In this document: positions 13,722-14,487 of the stretch, one piece after another
How the letters are laid out: each line of letters begins with the position of its first letter
How positions within the stretch are numbered: position 1 is the first letter of the stretch
Assembly: GCA_035456985.1 (NCBI GenBank)
Contig: DATICE010000033.1
Coordinates: forward strand, 1 to 14,487
DNA length: 14,487 nucleotides
Direction of reading: 5' to 3'
Source of the DNA: SG8-41 sp035456985
GTDB lineage: Bacteria; Pseudomonadota; Gammaproteobacteria; Burkholderiales; SG8-41
Translations under genes and position numbers: made by a program
The notes under the pieces: generated by a model
Databases searched by the model: none
What the model saw: only the letters and a program-made list of their open reading frames with translations
What the model was told of the DNA's origin: nothing

Positions 13722-14487
13722 ATGCTTTCGATTCCCCGTATCGCGCTCAGTGCGATGGTTGCATGCACCTTGCTGGCTGCGGAAGCCGGCGCCCAGAGCT
13801 ATCCCAATCGCCCGATCCGCTTCATCCTGCCGTACAGCCCGGGCGGGTCCTATGACGCGGTGGCGCGACTCATCGGCCAGGCACTAACTGAGCGGTGGGG
13901 CCAGCAGGTCATCATTGAAAACCGGCCCGGAGCGGCGGGACGCATCGGCATGGATATCGTGATCAAAGCGACGCCGGATGGCTACAGCCTTGCCATGCTC
14001 GGCAACAACCAGACGATCACCCCGAGCGTATACCGCACGGTAGGCTACGACCTTGCTCGTGACATCGACCCGGTCGGCATGGTGGCCACTATCACCAACG
14101 TCTTGGTGCTGCATCCGAGCGTGCCAGCGCACTCGGTGGCGCAGTTGATTGCTCTCGCTAAGGAAAAACCCGGCACGATCAACTTCGGCTCCGGCGGCAC
14201 CGGGGGCATCACGCACCTCGCCGGCGAGCTGTTCAAATCGATGACCGGAGTCAATATCGTGCACGTGCCGTTCAAGGGCGGCGCCTTCGCCGTAATCGGG
14301 ACCGTGGGCGGGCAGACGCAGATGATGCTGCTCAACACGCTGAACGCCGTGCCGCACGTCAGGGCGAACCGGCTTCGCGGGCTCGCCGTGACGAGCCTCA
14401 AGCGCTCCGGATACATTCCCGAGCTCCCCACTCTCGACGAGAGCGGGCTCAAGGGTTACGAGATCGTCGAGTGGTATGCCGTCGCGG
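13722..14487 (+). CDS. Bug/TctC-family tripartite tricarboxylate transporter solute-binding protein (partial)
   Basis: This is the N-terminal 255 residues of a periplasmic receptor of the Bug (TctC) family, cut by the right window edge. A signal peptide (about 1-25) ends near AGAQSYPN. Family marks are RPIRFILPYSPGGSYDAVAR (30-49), ENRPGAAG (66-73), ATPDGY, NFGSGGTGGITHLAGELF and VPFKGG. Bug receptors bind small, usually carboxylate-bearing compounds. Full members are about 320 residues, so roughly 65 are missing. The start is fixed by a strong AGAGGAGG at 13708-13715, six bases upstream. No TctA or TctB membrane component is visible in the window; in betaproteobacteria many Bug genes stand alone beside catabolic genes. 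The receptor implies that the cluster handles an imported organic acid. Confidence 0.93.
   Translation, partial: MLSIPRIALSAMVACTLLAAEAGAQSYPNRPIRFILPYSPGGSYDAVARLIGQALTERWGQQVIIENRPGAAGRIGMDIVIKATPDGYSLAMLGNNQTITPSVYRTVGYDLARDIDPVGMVATITNVLVLHPSVPAHSVAQLIALAKEKPGTINFGSGGTGGITHLAGELFKSMTGVNIVHVPFKGGAFAVIGTVGGQTQMMLLNTLNAVPHVRANRLRGLAVTSLKRSGYIPELPTLDESGLKGYEIVEWYAVA

Overview
The window reads as a high-GC betaproteobacterial chromosome segment. The main reason is gene order: hisF-hisI-hisE-tatA-tatB-tatC, a convergent HtrA-type protease, then petA-petB-petC-sspA-sspB, a block I know from Burkholderiales and relatives. The Bug/TctC-type solute receptor at the right edge also fits that group. 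No taxon finer than this can be supported from sequence alone.

Region 1 (1-8469) is conserved core. The end of a histidine operon (cyclase subunit HisF, then the separate PRA-CH and PRA-PH enzymes HisI and HisE) runs into the Tat translocase genes. tatC meets a leftward, membrane-anchored, one-PDZ serine protease tail to tail, with one base between the stops. About 300 bp of divergent DNA then leads to the cytochrome bc1 operon. Its Rieske protein carries a twin-arginine signal, so it is a predicted client of the adjacent Tat system. petC is followed at once by sspA and sspB (stringent starvation protein A and the ClpXP adaptor). The his/tat junctions carry three different degenerate 7-base tandem repeats, two of them with inverted partners across the spacer.

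Region 2 (8470-14487) looks like an accessory catabolic or uptake cluster that I cannot match to a described pathway. Rightward come an Asp/Glu-racemase-superfamily protein with only one of the two catalytic cysteines (arylmalonate-decarboxylase-like pattern) and a classical SDR. Leftward come a HutC-type GntR regulator and, behind it, a 464-residue protein made of three tandem Rid (YjgF/RidA-like) domains. Diverging rightward from the regulator are a single-domain Rid protein, a small cupin and a Bug-family periplasmic receptor cut by the window end. A 24-bp near-perfect palindrome lies in the 86-bp regulator/Rid spacer and is the obvious candidate operator. All four Rid domains lack the arginine needed by classical RidA imine deaminases.

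My inference is that region 2 encodes GntR-controlled uptake and breakdown of an unknown carboxylic acid, perhaps nitrogen-containing. The receptor would bind it, and the racemase-fold enzyme, SDR, cupin and non-canonical Rid proteins would process it. The triple-Rid protein and the one-cysteine racemase homologue are the most unusual parts.
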